Source: Actinoplanes oblitus (GTDB taxonomy: Bacteria > Actinomycetota > Actinomycetes > Mycobacteriales > Micromonosporaceae). Taken from it: DNA of 64,000 nt. Where the stretch lies: positions 3,859,501-3,923,500 of the forward strand of contig NZ_CP126980.1 in NCBI RefSeq assembly GCF_030252345.1, in the 5' to 3' direction. Under the pieces are notes generated by a model that did not search any database, was not told the origin of the DNA, and saw nothing but the letters and a program-made list of their open reading frames with translations. Below, piece by piece: positions 1 to 9,246 of the stretch. The position numbers and the translations under genes were made by a program. Position 1 is the first letter of the stretch, and every line of letters begins with the position of its first letter.

Positions 1-844
1 CGATGAACAGGATGATGTCACCGCGGGTGCGGATCTCCTTGAGCACCTTCTTCAGGCGCTCCTCGAAGTCACCGCGGTACCGCGAGCCGGCCACCAGCGA
101 ACCCATGTCCAGGGTGTAGAGCTGCTTGTCGGTGAGCGTGTCGGGCACGTCACCGGAGACGATCGCCCGGGCGAGACCCTCCACCGCCGCGGTCTTGCCC
201 ACGCCGGGCTCGCCGATCAGCACCGGATTGTTCTTCCGCCGCCGGGACAGGCCCTGCATGACCTGCTCGATCTCTTTCTCCCGGCCGATCACCGGGTCGA
301 GCCGGCCCTCCCGGGCGTCCTGCGTCAGGTTGCGGCCGAACTGCTCCAGCAGCGGCGAACCGGCCGGTGCGGACTCGCCGGACGCCGGCGACGACGACTC
401 CGTCTCGCCGTGCCCGGCCACCAGCTGGATCACCTGCTGGCGCACCCGGCTCAGGTCGGCGCCGAGCTTGACCAGGACCTGGGCGGCGACGCCCTCGCCC
501 TCGCGGATCAGGCCGAGCAGGATGTGCTCGGTACCGATGTAGTTGTGCCCCAGCTGCAGCGCCTCGCGCAGGGACAACTCCAGCACCTTTTTGGCGCGCG
601 GGGTGAACGGGATGTGCCCGCTCGGCGACTGCTGGCCCTGACCGATGATCTCCTCGACCTGCTGGCGGACGCCCTGCAGGGAGACGCCCAGGCTCTCCAG
701 GGCCTTCGCCGCGACGCCCTCGCCCTCGTGGATCAGGCCGAGCAGCAGGTGCTCCGTGCCGATGTAGTTGTGGTTGAGCATCCGGGCCTCTTCCTGGGCC
801 AGGACGACCACCCGGCGGGCACGGTCGGTGAAACGTTCGAACAC
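1..844 (-). CDS. clpC: ATP-dependent Clp protease ATP-binding subunit ClpC, N-terminal part (runs off the window)
   Basis: ClpC is the AAA+ unfoldase that feeds substrates to ClpP in the cytoplasm. The visible 281 codons start with the family-typical [13 protein letters not shown]. Two Clp_N repeats follow, each containing an HNYIGTEH motif and a GLI-EGEGVAA segment, then a linker and the start of AAA+ domain 1 with Walker A GEPGVGKT near residues 207-216. The GTG at 844 is chosen because the family starts there and GAGGA lies about 10 nt upstream. An in-frame GTG at 853 has GAGGA only 1 nt away. The rest of the gene lies beyond position 1. Identification is secure. Confidence 0.97.
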   Translation of the reverse strand, partial: MFERFTDRARRVVVLAQEEARMLNHNYIGTEHLLLGLIHEGEGVAAKALESLGVSLQGVRQQVEEIIGQGQQSPSGHIPFTPRAKKVLELSLREALQLGHNYIGTEHILLGLIREGEGVAAQVLVKLGADLSRVRQQVIQLVAGHGETESSSPASGESAPAGSPLLEQFGRNLTQDAREGRLDPVIGREKEIEQVMQGLSRRRKNNPVLIGEPGVGKTAAVEGLARAIVSGDVPDTLTDKQLYTLDMGSLVAGSRYRGDFEERLKKVLKEIRTRGDIILFI

Positions 845-1053
845 GTCACTCACGTCCTCGTGGCGAAGCCCCACGCACCCCGCCCGATGAGGCGCACGCA
901 GACGTGCGGAACCGGCAGGTGTCACATGCGCTGAGTCGGGGCCTCTTGGCGTCGATGCGGGGTCCGCGTGGGCGACCCCGCGACGCTCGTGCAGGCGCGG
1001 CTGCACCACGAGCCTACAACGATCCGGCCTACGATGAGCGTGGGAGGCAGGCC

Positions 1054-1911
1054 ATGAACGAGACCCGGAACCGACGATCCGTACCCGATCGGGCCCGCAA
1101 AAGGGCGGTCCGCGCGCTGGCCGCCGAGCTCGGCGTGGCCTACTCGGTGGCGTCCCGCCTGCTCGCGGAGCGTGCCGCGGCCTCCGCCGAGCCCCGGCGG
1201 CCCGGCCTGCCGGCCGACGAGCACCGCGCCTGGGTGTTCGCCGCCCGCGAACAACGCACCTTCCACTCCCGGGTGCACGACACCCGGACCGCTGCCGAGT
1301 TGCCGCTGGGCCGCGCCGCCCACCTGGCCCGCCGGTTCCCGCCGCTGCGTGACAGCGGGGGGTCGGGCCCGCTCTATCACGGCGAGGGCCGCGAGACGAT
1401 CATCGCGATGCTCTACGCCGTCCTCGAGCACGAGTCGCCCGATCTGCTGCCGCCGGCCGACGAGTTGGCCTGGGCGGCCGAGCTGGGGGAGGAGACGGCT
1501 GTCGACATCGCCTGCCGGGCTCTCGACCGGGCCGCCCGCCACCTGCTCGACGAGGACCGCTGGCGGCTGTGGGCGCGCGTCGAGGCCGCGCTGACCGCCG
1601 GCGACCGGGCGGCCGACCGGCGGATCCGGGACGCCGCGATCGTCCTCGGTCGCGAGCTGCGGTCGACGAGCCTGCGCGGTTCGCTGGACGGCGCCCGGCA
1701 CACCCTGGACGCGCTGCTGGCCGAGGCGTACGACGCGCTGCCGCCGGGCGCGTCGGTGCGGGTCGACGGGCGGGCCGCGACGGTCGTCGGGGCCTGCTGG
1801 GCGGCGGCCGGCCCGCCCACCGGGTACCGGGTCCGCTTCGGCGCCGGTCCGGGCACGCACACGGTCGCGGTACCGGAGACCGGCCATCAAGATCTTCACT
1901 TACCCGGGTAG
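1054..1911 (+). CDS. Hypothetical protein with N-terminal helix-turn-helix-like segment
   Basis: This is a 285-aa Arg/Ala-rich cytoplasmic protein that I do not recognise by name. The ATG at 1054 is preceded by GGGAGG with a 6-nt gap, so the longer upstream frame is not needed. Near residues 17-40, [17 protein letters not shown] looks like a helix-turn-helix, and the C-terminal ~50 residues look like a small beta-rich domain ([11 protein letters not shown]). There is no signal peptide or membrane segment. It diverges from clpC, leaving about 200 bp for both promoters. DNA binding is a guess from the HTH-like stretch only. Confidence 0.75.
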   Translation: MNETRNRRSVPDRARKRAVRALAAELGVAYSVASRLLAERAAASAEPRRPGLPADEHRAWVFAAREQRTFHSRVHDTRTAAELPLGRAAHLARRFPPLRDSGGSGPLYHGEGRETIIAMLYAVLEHESPDLLPPADELAWAAELGEETAVDIACRALDRAARHLLDEDRWRLWARVEAALTAGDRAADRRIRDAAIVLGRELRSTSLRGSLDGARHTLDALLAEAYDALPPGASVRVDGRAATVVGACWAAAGPPTGYRVRFGAGPGTHTVAVPETGHQDLHLPG

Positions 1912-1961
1912 TCCCGGGTGCGGATCGCATGCTCCCGCCCGGGCCCGGCGGGCTGATCCGG

Positions 1962-3134
1962 CTACCGACCCGGTTCCGACGGGGTGGGGCACGCGGTGCG
2001 GAGGCGGCCGAGGATGTCGTCCAGGACCGCGCGGCCGGTGGCGAAGTTGAGGCGCGCGAAACCGGTGCCGGGCGGCCCGAACTCCGGCCCGCGACTGAGC
2101 ATGACCCCGGCCCGTTCCAGGAAGTGCGCGGCCGGGTCGGGGCCGAGACCGAGCGCGCGGAAATTCAGCCACGCCAGGTAGCTCGCCTCCGGAAGGTGGT
2201 AGCCCACCCCGGCCGGCAGCCCGGCGGCGACCAGGCAGCGGTTGCGGTCCAGCAGGGCGCGCACCTCGGTGAGCCAGGCGTCGCCGTGCTGCCAGGCCGC
2301 CAGGGTGCCCAGCACGCCGAGATTGCCCGGCTGGCCCAGCAGCAGCGACGGCAGGGTGTCCAGCGCCGAGCGCACCCCGGCATGGCCGACGTGTGCCACG
2401 CAGCAGCGCAGCCCGGCCAGGTTGAACGCCTTGCTGGCCGACTGCAGGGTGACAGTGCGGGCGGCGATCTCGGGTGCCAGCGCCGCGACCGGGAGGTGCC
2501 GGTGCGGGTCGTACGTCAGGTCCGCGTGCACCTCGTCGGCGATGACCAGCAGGTCGTACCGGTTCGCGATCTCCGCGACGGCGGTGAGCTCGGCCCGGGT
2601 GAACACGCGGCCGGTCGGGTTCTGCGGGTTGACCAGGATCAGCGTGCGGCTTCCGGTCCGCGCCACGTCGGCGGCCATCCGGTCCGCGTCGAACGACCAG
2701 CCCGCGGCGGTGTCGGCCAGCGGAACCGGGACCAGCCGCCGGCCCATCGCGGTGAGGGTCGCCAGGAACGGCGAGTAGGCCGGCACGTGCATCAGCACCG
2801 AGTCACCCGGGGCCGTGGCGACGTGCAGGATCGCCTGCAGCGCCTGGATCACCTCGGTGTACACCCGGACGTGTTCCGGAGCCGGGGTGAACCCGTACCG
2901 GCCGGCCATCCGGGCGGCGAACGCCTCGCCGAGCGGATTCCGCTCCGGCCGATCGTCCCAGAACGGATATCCGAGGTCGGTCCGCACGGCGTCCACCAGT
3001 GCCGCCTGGATCGGCTCGGCAACCGGGAAGTCCATGTCGGCGACCCACGCCGGCAGCGCTCCGGCCGCCGTGGCGTCCGCCCACTTCACGCCCGGCCGCC
3101 GGCGCAACGACGCCAGGTCGAGGTCATCCAGCAT
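1962..3134 (-). CDS. PLP-dependent aminotransferase, MalY/PatB (cystathionine beta-lyase-like) type
   Basis: This 390-aa fold-type I PLP enzyme has the usual length for MalY/PatB proteins, which cleave cystathionine or act as aminotransferases. Visible hallmarks are WVADMDFP near residue 30, NPQNPTGR near 165, VIADEVHADL near 195 with the PLP-contacting Asp, and the Schiff-base lysine in SASKAFNLAG near 235. The C-terminal substrate-carboxylate Arg lies in FARLNFA. The start is ATG at 3134, just downstream (on its strand) of a perfect 29-bp palindrome. The family is clear, but the choice between beta-lyase and aminotransferase activity cannot be made from sequence. Confidence 0.9.
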   Translation of the reverse strand: MLDDLDLASLRRRPGVKWADATAAGALPAWVADMDFPVAEPIQAALVDAVRTDLGYPFWDDRPERNPLGEAFAARMAGRYGFTPAPEHVRVYTEVIQALQAILHVATAPGDSVLMHVPAYSPFLATLTAMGRRLVPVPLADTAAGWSFDADRMAADVARTGSRTLILVNPQNPTGRVFTRAELTAVAEIANRYDLLVIADEVHADLTYDPHRHLPVAALAPEIAARTVTLQSASKAFNLAGLRCCVAHVGHAGVRSALDTLPSLLLGQPGNLGVLGTLAAWQHGDAWLTEVRALLDRNRCLVAAGLPAGVGYHLPEASYLAWLNFRALGLGPDPAAHFLERAGVMLSRGPEFGPPGTGFARLNFATGRAVLDDILGRLRTACPTPSEPGR

Positions 3135-3146
3135 GACGCGATGCTA

Positions 3147-3175
3147 GCCCGTGTTTCGGAGTCCGAAACACGGGC
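3147..3175. promoter_or_regulatory. Perfect 29-bp inverted repeat upstream of the aminotransferase gene
   Basis: The arms GCCCGTGTTTCGGA and TCCGAAACACGGGC pair over 14 bp around a single central base. The repeat begins 13 bp upstream of the aminotransferase ATG and lies downstream of the VOC gene, both on the minus strand. It could be an operator for the aminotransferase gene or a terminator for the VOC gene. It lacks a T-run on either side, which slightly favours an operator. Confidence 0.55.
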
Positions 3176-3255
3176 TGGGCGAGGCCGGCGCGGCGGCGAC
3201 GGAGGCTTGCCGCCGGCTCCCCGCACCGGTCCCTCCGTTGTGGATCGGTGCGGGC

Positions 3256-3591
3256 TCAGCGCTGGAGGAGGCCGAGGACGTTGCCACAGGGGTCCTCGAC
3301 GACGGCGGCCAGCCGTCCGCCGCCGACGTCCTTGGCGTCCTGACGCACGTGCCAGCCGGCCCCGACCGCCGCGCGCAGGCACGCCGTGACGTCATCGACG
3401 TGGTAGTAGCCGACCGGACCGGTCATCCCGTGGCTGTGGCCGTTGGGGTCCAGGCCGATCTCCTGGTCCTCGACCCGGAAGCCGACGTAGTAGGGCTCGT
3501 CCGCGTACGGCTCGACGCCCAGGACGCTGCGGTACGACGACCGGGCGGCGGCCAGGTCCCGTACCGGAATGATGATCGTCTTGATGGACAT
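3256..3591 (-). CDS. VOC family protein (glyoxalase/bleomycin-resistance fold)
   Basis: This 111-aa protein has the length of a single vicinal-oxygen-chelate module pair. It begins IKTIIIPVRDLAAARSSY and ends with the typical VVEDPCGNVLGLLQ. Motifs YHVDDV and EIGLDPNG match the paired beta-alpha-beta-beta-beta folds. The ATG at 3591 gives the expected first strand; the longer upstream frame adds only low-complexity residues. It is divergent from the LuxR/ATPase gene, with the starts about 100 bp apart. The substrate cannot be predicted. Confidence 0.88.
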   Translation of the reverse strand: MSIKTIIIPVRDLAAARSSYRSVLGVEPYADEPYYVGFRVEDQEIGLDPNGHSHGMTGPVGYYHVDDVTACLRAAVGAGWHVRQDAKDVGGGRLAAVVEDPCGNVLGLLQR

Positions 3592-3689
3592 GGGGAAAGC
3601 CTGCCGCCCGGCGGGTGCCGCGGGCATCCGTGCTGACCACGGAGAGCACCCCGGAGAGGAAGCACCGAGGCGCACGGCACAATGCACGC

Positions 3690-6431
3690 GTGTCGAAGCA
3701 ACCAGCACCGCCGGGGATCTCACCACGCGAGGCCGAGATCCTGGCCCGGCTCGGGGAGCACCGCAGCAACGCCGAGATCGCCGCTGAGCTGTTCATCTCG
3801 GTGCGCACCGTGGAGACCCACGTGTCGTCGCTGCTGCGCAAGCTCGACGCGCCCGACCGGCGGGCGCTGGCCGGTCTCGCCGCCCGGCTCGCCCGGCCGG
3901 CGCCGGCACCGGTCACCCTGCCGGCGCCGCTAAGCCCGTTCGTCGGCCGCGCCCGGGAACGCGAGGCGTTGCGCGACGCCGTGACCGCGCATCGCCAGGT
4001 GACCGCCGTCGGCCCCGGCGGTGTGGGCAAGACCCGGCTGGTGCTGGCCGTCGCCGCCGACCTGGCCGGCGCCTTTCCGGACGGGGTGTGGTTCGTCGAC
4101 CTGGTGCCGGTCACCGACCCGGGCATGGTGACGGCGGCGGTGGCGGCCGCGCTCGGCCTCGGCGAGCAGCAGGGCGGCGGCTTCGACGACGCGGTGCCGG
4201 CCGCCCTCGCCGGCCACCGCGCCCTGCTGGTGCTGGACAACTGCGAGCACCTGGCCGACGGGGTGGCGCCGTTCGTCGAGCGGCTGCTGGCCCGCTGCCC
4301 GCAGGTGAGCGTGCTGGCCACCAGCCGGGCCCGGCTGATGGTGCCGTTCGAGTGGGTCTACCCGGTGCCGCCGCTGTCCCTGGACGGCGAGTCGGACGCT
4401 GTCGCGTTGTTCCGGAACCGGGCCGCCGCGGTGGGCGCGACGATCGAGGACGCGCAGGTCGACCAGGTCGCCGACCTGTGCCGGAAACTGGACGGCGTGG
4501 CGCTGGCCATCGAGCTGGCCGCCGCGCGCCTGCCCACACTGGGCCTCGACGGATTGGTCGCCGGCCTCGGCGACCACCTGCGGCTGCTCGTCGGTGGATA
4601 CCGGGCCGACGACCGGCACCGCTCGGTACGGGCCATGCTGGACTGGAGCCAGGCGCTGCTCAGCGGCGACGACCTGGCCCTGCTGCGCCGGGTCGCGGTG
4701 TTCGTCGCGCCGTTCACCGCGCCGGCCGCCGCGGCCGTCGCCGGGTTCGACCCGCTGGCGCCCGGCCACCTCGCCGACGGCCTCGCCCGGCTCGCCGACC
4801 AGAGCCTGCTCGGCGTGACCGCGTCGGCCGGCGGCACCCGCTACCGGGTCCTGGAGACCATCCGGCAGTACGGGGCCGAGCAGCTGGCCGCGGCCGGCGA
4901 GCAGGACGAGGCGCCGGCCCGCCACCTGCGCTGGTGCCTGACCGCCGCCGGGGAACTCGCGGACTCCGGGCAGGAGGGCTGGCGAGCCCGGTTCGACGCG
5001 GTCGCCGACGACCTCCGGGCGGCCCTGAGCTGGGCCGCCGACCGGCCGGACCGGCGTGCCGACGCGTACCGGCTGGCCCTGCTGCTCGGCGGCCTGGCCT
5101 TCGACCGCAACCTGATCGGCGAGTCCCAGCAGCGGTACGAGCAGGCGGCCGCGCTCGCCGGCGATCCCGCCCCCGCCCTGCGGCATGCCGCAGCCGTGGC
5201 CGCGTGCCGGATGCGCGGCGACGACGCGTACCGGCTGTGGCGGGCCGCCGCGGACGCCGCCGGCGACACCGCCGCCGCGCGGGACCTGGCCGCCGCGACC
5301 ACCACCTACTACCGGAAAGCCGGTGCCTTCACCCGTCGTCCGCCGCGTGCGGAGCCGATGGCCCTGCTCGCCCGGGCGCGTGAGCTGGCCGGCGACGACC
5401 TCGCGGCGCAGACCGCTGTCGCTCTCGCCGACTGCGCCGCCGCGGGCTACGCGTTCTTCGCCGAGCAGGCCGAGGAGGCCGCGTCGCGGATGCTCACCCT
5501 CGCCGGACGTGCCGTGGAACTGGCCCGCCGGCTCGGCGATCCGCTGGCCGAGGGCGCCGCCCTGTTCGCCCTGACCGGCGCGCACCGCCGGGCCGGCGAC
5601 GAGTTCGCCGCCGCGGCGACCGCCCGCCGCCGCGTCGAGCTGCTGGAGATCGCGGCGGGCCGCTCCGGCGGGCCCGCCGGAGCGGCCCCGGGCGGCGGCA
5701 ACCTCACCCCGGACATCGCCGACGAGCTGATCGACGCGCTGTTCATCGCGACCGTGACCAGCATCGGCACCGGCGACCTGGTGGCGGCCCGGAGCTGGGG
5801 CCGCCGCCTGCGCGACCTGCCGCTGCTGGCCGAGGCCGGACACGTCGCGACCGCCCGGATCCTGATGGCCGACGCGCTCGCCGGCCACGCCACCGACGTG
5901 CTCGCGGAGAGCGGCCGATTCCTCGACGGCTGGATCCGCGCGGGCCGCCCACCGGCCCGCCACCTCGGCCCGGCCGCCGCCGCCGTCGCGATGGTCCACG
6001 ACCTGCGCGGCGACCGGCCCGCCCGGGACGAGTGGCTGGCCGTCCTCGACCAGCTGGGCGTCACCGCCGAGGACCGCGCCGGCTACCACCCCGTCTTCGA
6101 GGCCATCGCCCTGCTGCATCACGGCGAGCCGGCGCGGGCCGGGGAGCGGCTGGCCGTCCCGGGCGCCTGGCGTACCGGCATCCTGATGCACTGGCACGTC
6201 GCCCTGCGCGTGGAGGCCGCCGTGCTGGCCGGCCACCCCAAGGCCGCCGACCTGCTGACCGAGACCCGTCCGCTGGTCGCCGGAAACCCGATCGCCGGCG
6301 CGCTCCTCGACCGCGCCGCCGCGCTGCTCGACGACGACGGGAAAGCCGTCCTCGCCACCGCGGCCGCGTTCGAGGCCGCCGGCTGCCCCTACCAGCGGCA
6401 GCGGACGCTTCACCTGGCCGGTCTCGTATAG
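3690..6431 (+). CDS. LuxR-type HTH regulator with NB-ARC/AAA-like ATPase and helical repeat domain
   Basis: This is a 913-aa signal-transduction ATPase of the actinobacterial kind with an N-terminal rather than C-terminal LuxR HTH (residues ~10-67, SPREAEILARL ... NAEIAAELFISVRTVETHV). Next comes FVGRARE and a P-loop GPGGVGKTR at ~108-116. Walker B LVLDNCEHL lies near 180 and a LATSR sensor-like motif near 210. The C-terminal ~500 residues are Ala-rich helices consistent with TPR-like repeats. The GTG at 3690 starts the conserved MSKQ-PPGISPREAE sequence; an upstream GTG at 3615 adds non-conserved residues. The target promoter is unknown. The methyltransferase gene follows after 7 bp. Confidence 0.9.
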   Translation: MSKQPAPPGISPREAEILARLGEHRSNAEIAAELFISVRTVETHVSSLLRKLDAPDRRALAGLAARLARPAPAPVTLPAPLSPFVGRAREREALRDAVTAHRQVTAVGPGGVGKTRLVLAVAADLAGAFPDGVWFVDLVPVTDPGMVTAAVAAALGLGEQQGGGFDDAVPAALAGHRALLVLDNCEHLADGVAPFVERLLARCPQVSVLATSRARLMVPFEWVYPVPPLSLDGESDAVALFRNRAAAVGATIEDAQVDQVADLCRKLDGVALAIELAAARLPTLGLDGLVAGLGDHLRLLVGGYRADDRHRSVRAMLDWSQALLSGDDLALLRRVAVFVAPFTAPAAAAVAGFDPLAPGHLADGLARLADQSLLGVTASAGGTRYRVLETIRQYGAEQLAAAGEQDEAPARHLRWCLTAAGELADSGQEGWRARFDAVADDLRAALSWAADRPDRRADAYRLALLLGGLAFDRNLIGESQQRYEQAAALAGDPAPALRHAAAVAACRMRGDDAYRLWRAAADAAGDTAAARDLAAATTTYYRKAGAFTRRPPRAEPMALLARARELAGDDLAAQTAVALADCAAAGYAFFAEQAEEAASRMLTLAGRAVELARRLGDPLAEGAALFALTGAHRRAGDEFAAAATARRRVELLEIAAGRSGGPAGAAPGGGNLTPDIADELIDALFIATVTSIGTGDLVAARSWGRRLRDLPLLAEAGHVATARILMADALAGHATDVLAESGRFLDGWIRAGRPPARHLGPAAAAVAMVHDLRGDRPARDEWLAVLDQLGVTAEDRAGYHPVFEAIALLHHGEPARAGERLAVPGAWRTGILMHWHVALRVEAAVLAGHPKAADLLTETRPLVAGNPIAGALLDRAAALLDDDGKAVLATAAAFEAAGCPYQRQRTLHLAGLV

Positions 6432-6438
6432 TCGCGCG

Positions 6439-7047
6439 GTGCATGACGAACAGGTCCGCGACGCGTACGCCGGGATGGCCGGCCTCTACATCGAACTGCT
6501 GGGCACCACCCGGCAGGTGGACGCCGCCGACCTGGCCTTCATCGGGCGGCACCTGACCATCCCGGACGGCGAGGTGCTGGATCTGGGGTGCGGGCCCGGC
6601 CACCTCACCGACTACCTGCGGTCGCGGGGCGTCGACGCGACCGGGATCGACATGGTGCCCCCGTTCATCGCCTACTCGCGGACGGCGTACCCGGACGGCA
6701 GGTACCGGCTGGGGTCGATGGCCGGCCTGGACGCCGAGTCCGGGTCGGTCGCCGGCGTACTGGCCTGGTTCTCGCTGATCCACGTGCCGGCGCCGGAGCT
6801 CGACGTGCTGCTCGCCGAGATCCGCCGGGTGATGGCGCCGGGCGGCACCCTGGTCACTGGGATCTTCACCGGCGACGCGGTCGAGGAGTTCGACCACAAG
6901 GTCGTGACGGCCTACCGCTGGCCGGCCGACGAGTTCTCCGGGCGGCTGGCGCGCCTGGGCTTCACCGAGATCGACCGCGAGCACCGGCGGGCCGAGGGGA
7001 CCAACCGGCCGTACGCCGCGATCGCCGCGGTCCTGGACGCCGGCTGA
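6439..7047 (+). CDS. SAM-dependent class I methyltransferase
   Basis: The 202-aa protein has the Rossmann SAM-binding motif VLDLGCGPGH at ~46-55. Motif II-like acidic residues follow (GIDMVPPFI), then VAGVLAWFSLIHVP and the late strand GGTLVTGIFTG. It starts at GTG 6439, 7 bp after the regulator stop, so it is probably co-transcribed and translationally linked. The acceptor substrate is not predictable. Methyltransferases of this length act mostly on small molecules. Confidence 0.88.
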   Translation: MHDEQVRDAYAGMAGLYIELLGTTRQVDAADLAFIGRHLTIPDGEVLDLGCGPGHLTDYLRSRGVDATGIDMVPPFIAYSRTAYPDGRYRLGSMAGLDAESGSVAGVLAWFSLIHVPAPELDVLLAEIRRVMAPGGTLVTGIFTGDAVEEFDHKVVTAYRWPADEFSGRLARLGFTEIDREHRRAEGTNRPYAAIAAVLDAG

Positions 7048-7066
7048 GCGGTCAGCACCGGGCAGC

Positions 7067-7546
7067 TCAGCGGTCCGGCAGCAGCCAGGTCTCGCAGTCC
7101 AGGCGCCGGCCGAGGTCGTCGAGCAGCCGGCGCAGGGCCCGCGCACCGGCCCGCCGGTGTCCACGCCCGATGGTGAACGGCACCAGCCGGCCGACCGGCC
7201 CGGCGGCGCAGTTGAAGGTCTGCCGGCACACGACGGTGTGGCCGGAGCCGTCCTCCGCCACGCTGAACCGGCCGCACCACCACCACTCGCCGCGGGCCTG
7301 CACCCAGCCGGCGTCCCGATCGACCTCGATCGTCATCGGAACGCCGGCGACGGTCGCGCGGAACGCCCCGGGCCCGCCGGTGACCACCACCGGGCGATCG
7401 CCCTGGTCGCCGATGACCAGCGGCACCTCGGCGCCGCTGAACTCGCCGGTCGGCACCGTGAGGACGAGGTCGCGCACCCGGCCGATCGGTGCGGCGACCA
7501 TGCCGCGGTGCTCGGACAACACCGGACCCGGATCCTGAGACGCCAT
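7067..7546 (-). CDS. SRPBCC family (polyketide cyclase/START-like) protein
   Basis: The 159-aa protein fits the SRPBCC size and pattern: an early strand (SEHRGMVAAPIGRVRDLVLT), a central antiparallel sheet with ARGEWWWCGRFSV, and a long C-terminal helix (GARALRRLLDDLGRRL). The ATG at 7546 is the first start that leaves a compact domain; longer upstream starts add Arg/Ser-rich low-complexity sequence. It is convergent with the methyltransferase gene. Function is unknown; such folds bind hydrophobic ligands. The family call is by pattern and is not certain. Confidence 0.65.
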   Translation of the reverse strand: MASQDPGPVLSEHRGMVAAPIGRVRDLVLTVPTGEFSGAEVPLVIGDQGDRPVVVTGGPGAFRATVAGVPMTIEVDRDAGWVQARGEWWWCGRFSVAEDGSGHTVVCRQTFNCAAGPVGRLVPFTIGRGHRRAGARALRRLLDDLGRRLDCETWLLPDR

Positions 7547-7707
7547 GACCCGATGGTGAACGGTGGGCGCCACAGTCACCGGTCCCGGCGAGCTACCCAC
7601 TCCGGTGGGCGGTGGGCGTACCGCAAATCGACGGTCCGCGGGGGAAGCGGACCGCGAGCTTTCCGGACGGTTCGGGCCGGTAGGTGGCGCTCTGGTAGAA
7701 CGGGACG

Positions 7708-8460
7708 ATGGCAACTCTGGCGGCCGCCCACGTGATCGCCGGCGCCGTCGTGGACGTGACCGGGGCGGCGACCCGGTCGGTGATCCTGCACGGGTCGCTG
7801 GCCGCGGGCGGGTTCCAGCCCGGGCGCAGCGACCTCGATCTGCTGGTCGTCGTCGACGGCGTGCTGACCGACGCGCGGGCGGCGGAGCTGACCGATGTCG
7901 TGCGACGGGCCGACGCCGGCGCGGCGGCCGGGATCGACCTGCACGTGGTGACCGCCGAGACCGCGGGCACGGCTTCCCGGGCGCCGGCGCTGGAGCTCTA
8001 TCTCGGCCGGCACCGATCGTCGCCGTCCGAGGTGGCGATCGAGCGGCGGGTGGCGGCCTCGCCCGACCTGGTCACCGAGCTGTCCATGGCGCGGGCCGGG
8101 GGACGGGCGCTGGCCGGTGCGCCGCCCGCCGAGGTGATCGCGCCGGTGCCGGCCGAGTGGGTCGTCGATCGGGGCCGGCACTGGCTGACGGTCTGGCGGT
8201 CACTGACCGACGACGTCGCGCACGCGGCGTTCATGGTGCTCACCACCTGCCGCGTCTGGCGGTTCGCCGTGGAGCGGGTGCACTGCTCGAAACCCGAGGC
8301 CGCGGCGTGGGCACTGCGGCGGGACCCGTCGCTGACCGTGGTGCGGCAGGCGCTTCGACAGTACGCGTACGACCCGTCCACCGTCGTCAGCCAGCCGGGT
8401 CTGGCCGATCTGCTCGACACCGTCCTCGGCGAACCCGGAATTGTCGGGGGGTGCCGCTAG
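7708..8460 (+). CDS. Nucleotidyltransferase with aminoglycoside adenylyltransferase-like C-terminal domain
   Basis: The 250-aa protein has the pol-beta nucleotidyltransferase signature: ILHGSLAAGG at 27-35 and the metal-binding pair in RSDLDLLVVVD at 40-50. The C-terminal helical half (LTTCRVWRFAVERVHCSKPEA) matches the DUF4111 domain that follows the catalytic domain in AadA/ANT(9)-like enzymes. The total length is close to AadA (about 260 aa). It may adenylylate an aminoglycoside or another hydroxylated metabolite. A resistance role is not shown by the sequence. It ends 1 bp before the next gene's GTG. Confidence 0.82.
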   Translation: MATLAAAHVIAGAVVDVTGAATRSVILHGSLAAGGFQPGRSDLDLLVVVDGVLTDARAAELTDVVRRADAGAAAGIDLHVVTAETAGTASRAPALELYLGRHRSSPSEVAIERRVAASPDLVTELSMARAGGRALAGAPPAEVIAPVPAEWVVDRGRHWLTVWRSLTDDVAHAAFMVLTTCRVWRFAVERVHCSKPEAAAWALRRDPSLTVVRQALRQYAYDPSTVVSQPGLADLLDTVLGEPGIVGGCR

Positions 8461-8461
8461 C

Positions 8462-9067
8462 GTGCCTCCCATGGGGAACCCTGAGCTGGCCGAGCTGATC
8501 GTCGCGGACGCCGAGGCGCTGCGGGCCTGGTTGCTGGAGCACCACGACACCTCGCCGGGGGTGTGGCTCGCCCTGACCAAAAAGGGTGGCACGGTGACCA
8601 CGCTGACCTGGCAGCAGGCGGTGGACGAGGCGTTGTGTTTCGGGTGGATCGACGGGCAGGCGCGCAAGCGGGACGAGGGTTCCTCGTGGATCCGGTTCAC
8701 GCCGCGCCGTGCGCGCAGCGCCTGGTCCCGGCGCAACGTGGCGAACGTCGCCCGGCTGGAGGAGCAGGGCCGGATGATGCCCGCCGGTCGCGCCGCGGTG
8801 GAGGCGGCGAAAGCGGACGGGCGGTGGGCGGCCGCCTACGCCCCGCCCTCGGAGGCGGAGGTGCCCGCCGACCTGGTGGCCGCGATCGCCACCGACCCGG
8901 CCGCGCAGGCGATGTTCGACGTGCTCACCAAGGCGAACCGGTTCGCGCTGATCTACCGGCTCAACGCGGTCAAGCGCGCCGAGACGCGCGAGCGGAAGAT
9001 CGGCGAGTTCGTCGCGATGCTGGCGCGGCAGGAGACGTTCCACCCGCAGAGGGCGAGGCCGCAGTGA
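8462..9067 (+). CDS. YdeI/OmpD-associated family protein
   Basis: The 201-aa protein has the family's ELxAWLLEHHDTSPGVWL-like start, LTWQQAVDEALCFGWIDGQ near 45-65, and WSRRNVANVARLEEQGRM near 85-100. It ends in a helical region with YRLNAVKRAETRERKI. GTG 8462 is favoured because a GGGGGG run ends about 10 nt before it; ATG 8471 is the alternative. It directly follows the nucleotidyltransferase and is probably co-transcribed. The biochemical role of the family is unclear. It is cytoplasmic. Confidence 0.88.
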   Translation: MPPMGNPELAELIVADAEALRAWLLEHHDTSPGVWLALTKKGGTVTTLTWQQAVDEALCFGWIDGQARKRDEGSSWIRFTPRRARSAWSRRNVANVARLEEQGRMMPAGRAAVEAAKADGRWAAAYAPPSEAEVPADLVAAIATDPAAQAMFDVLTKANRFALIYRLNAVKRAETRERKIGEFVAMLARQETFHPQRARPQ

Positions 9068-9246
9068 CCGGTTCGGGCCGGCCCGCGTTGAGCTTGTCGT
9101 TCGCCTTCCGGTCTGCTCCAGGGGCGGCCCTACCCGCTTCCGCGCCCACGGACGGGATCCGCGGCGTCCGCTGGGGCGGACGCCCCCGCGCCAACGGGTC
9201 GTAACCGAGACCGGTCATTGTCTGCGGCTCGTACGGGCGGCACGGT

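Noticed and set aside
1569..3389. 606-codon plus-strand frame crossing the hypothetical gene and the aminotransferase
   Set aside because: It is low-complexity and overlaps two better-supported genes.
3930..6413. Very long open frame opposite the LuxR/ATPase gene (and similar frames opposite many genes)
   Set aside because: High GC leaves antisense frames free of stops. The translated sequences are Arg/Gly/Pro-rich and lack motifs, while the opposite strand carries clear domains.
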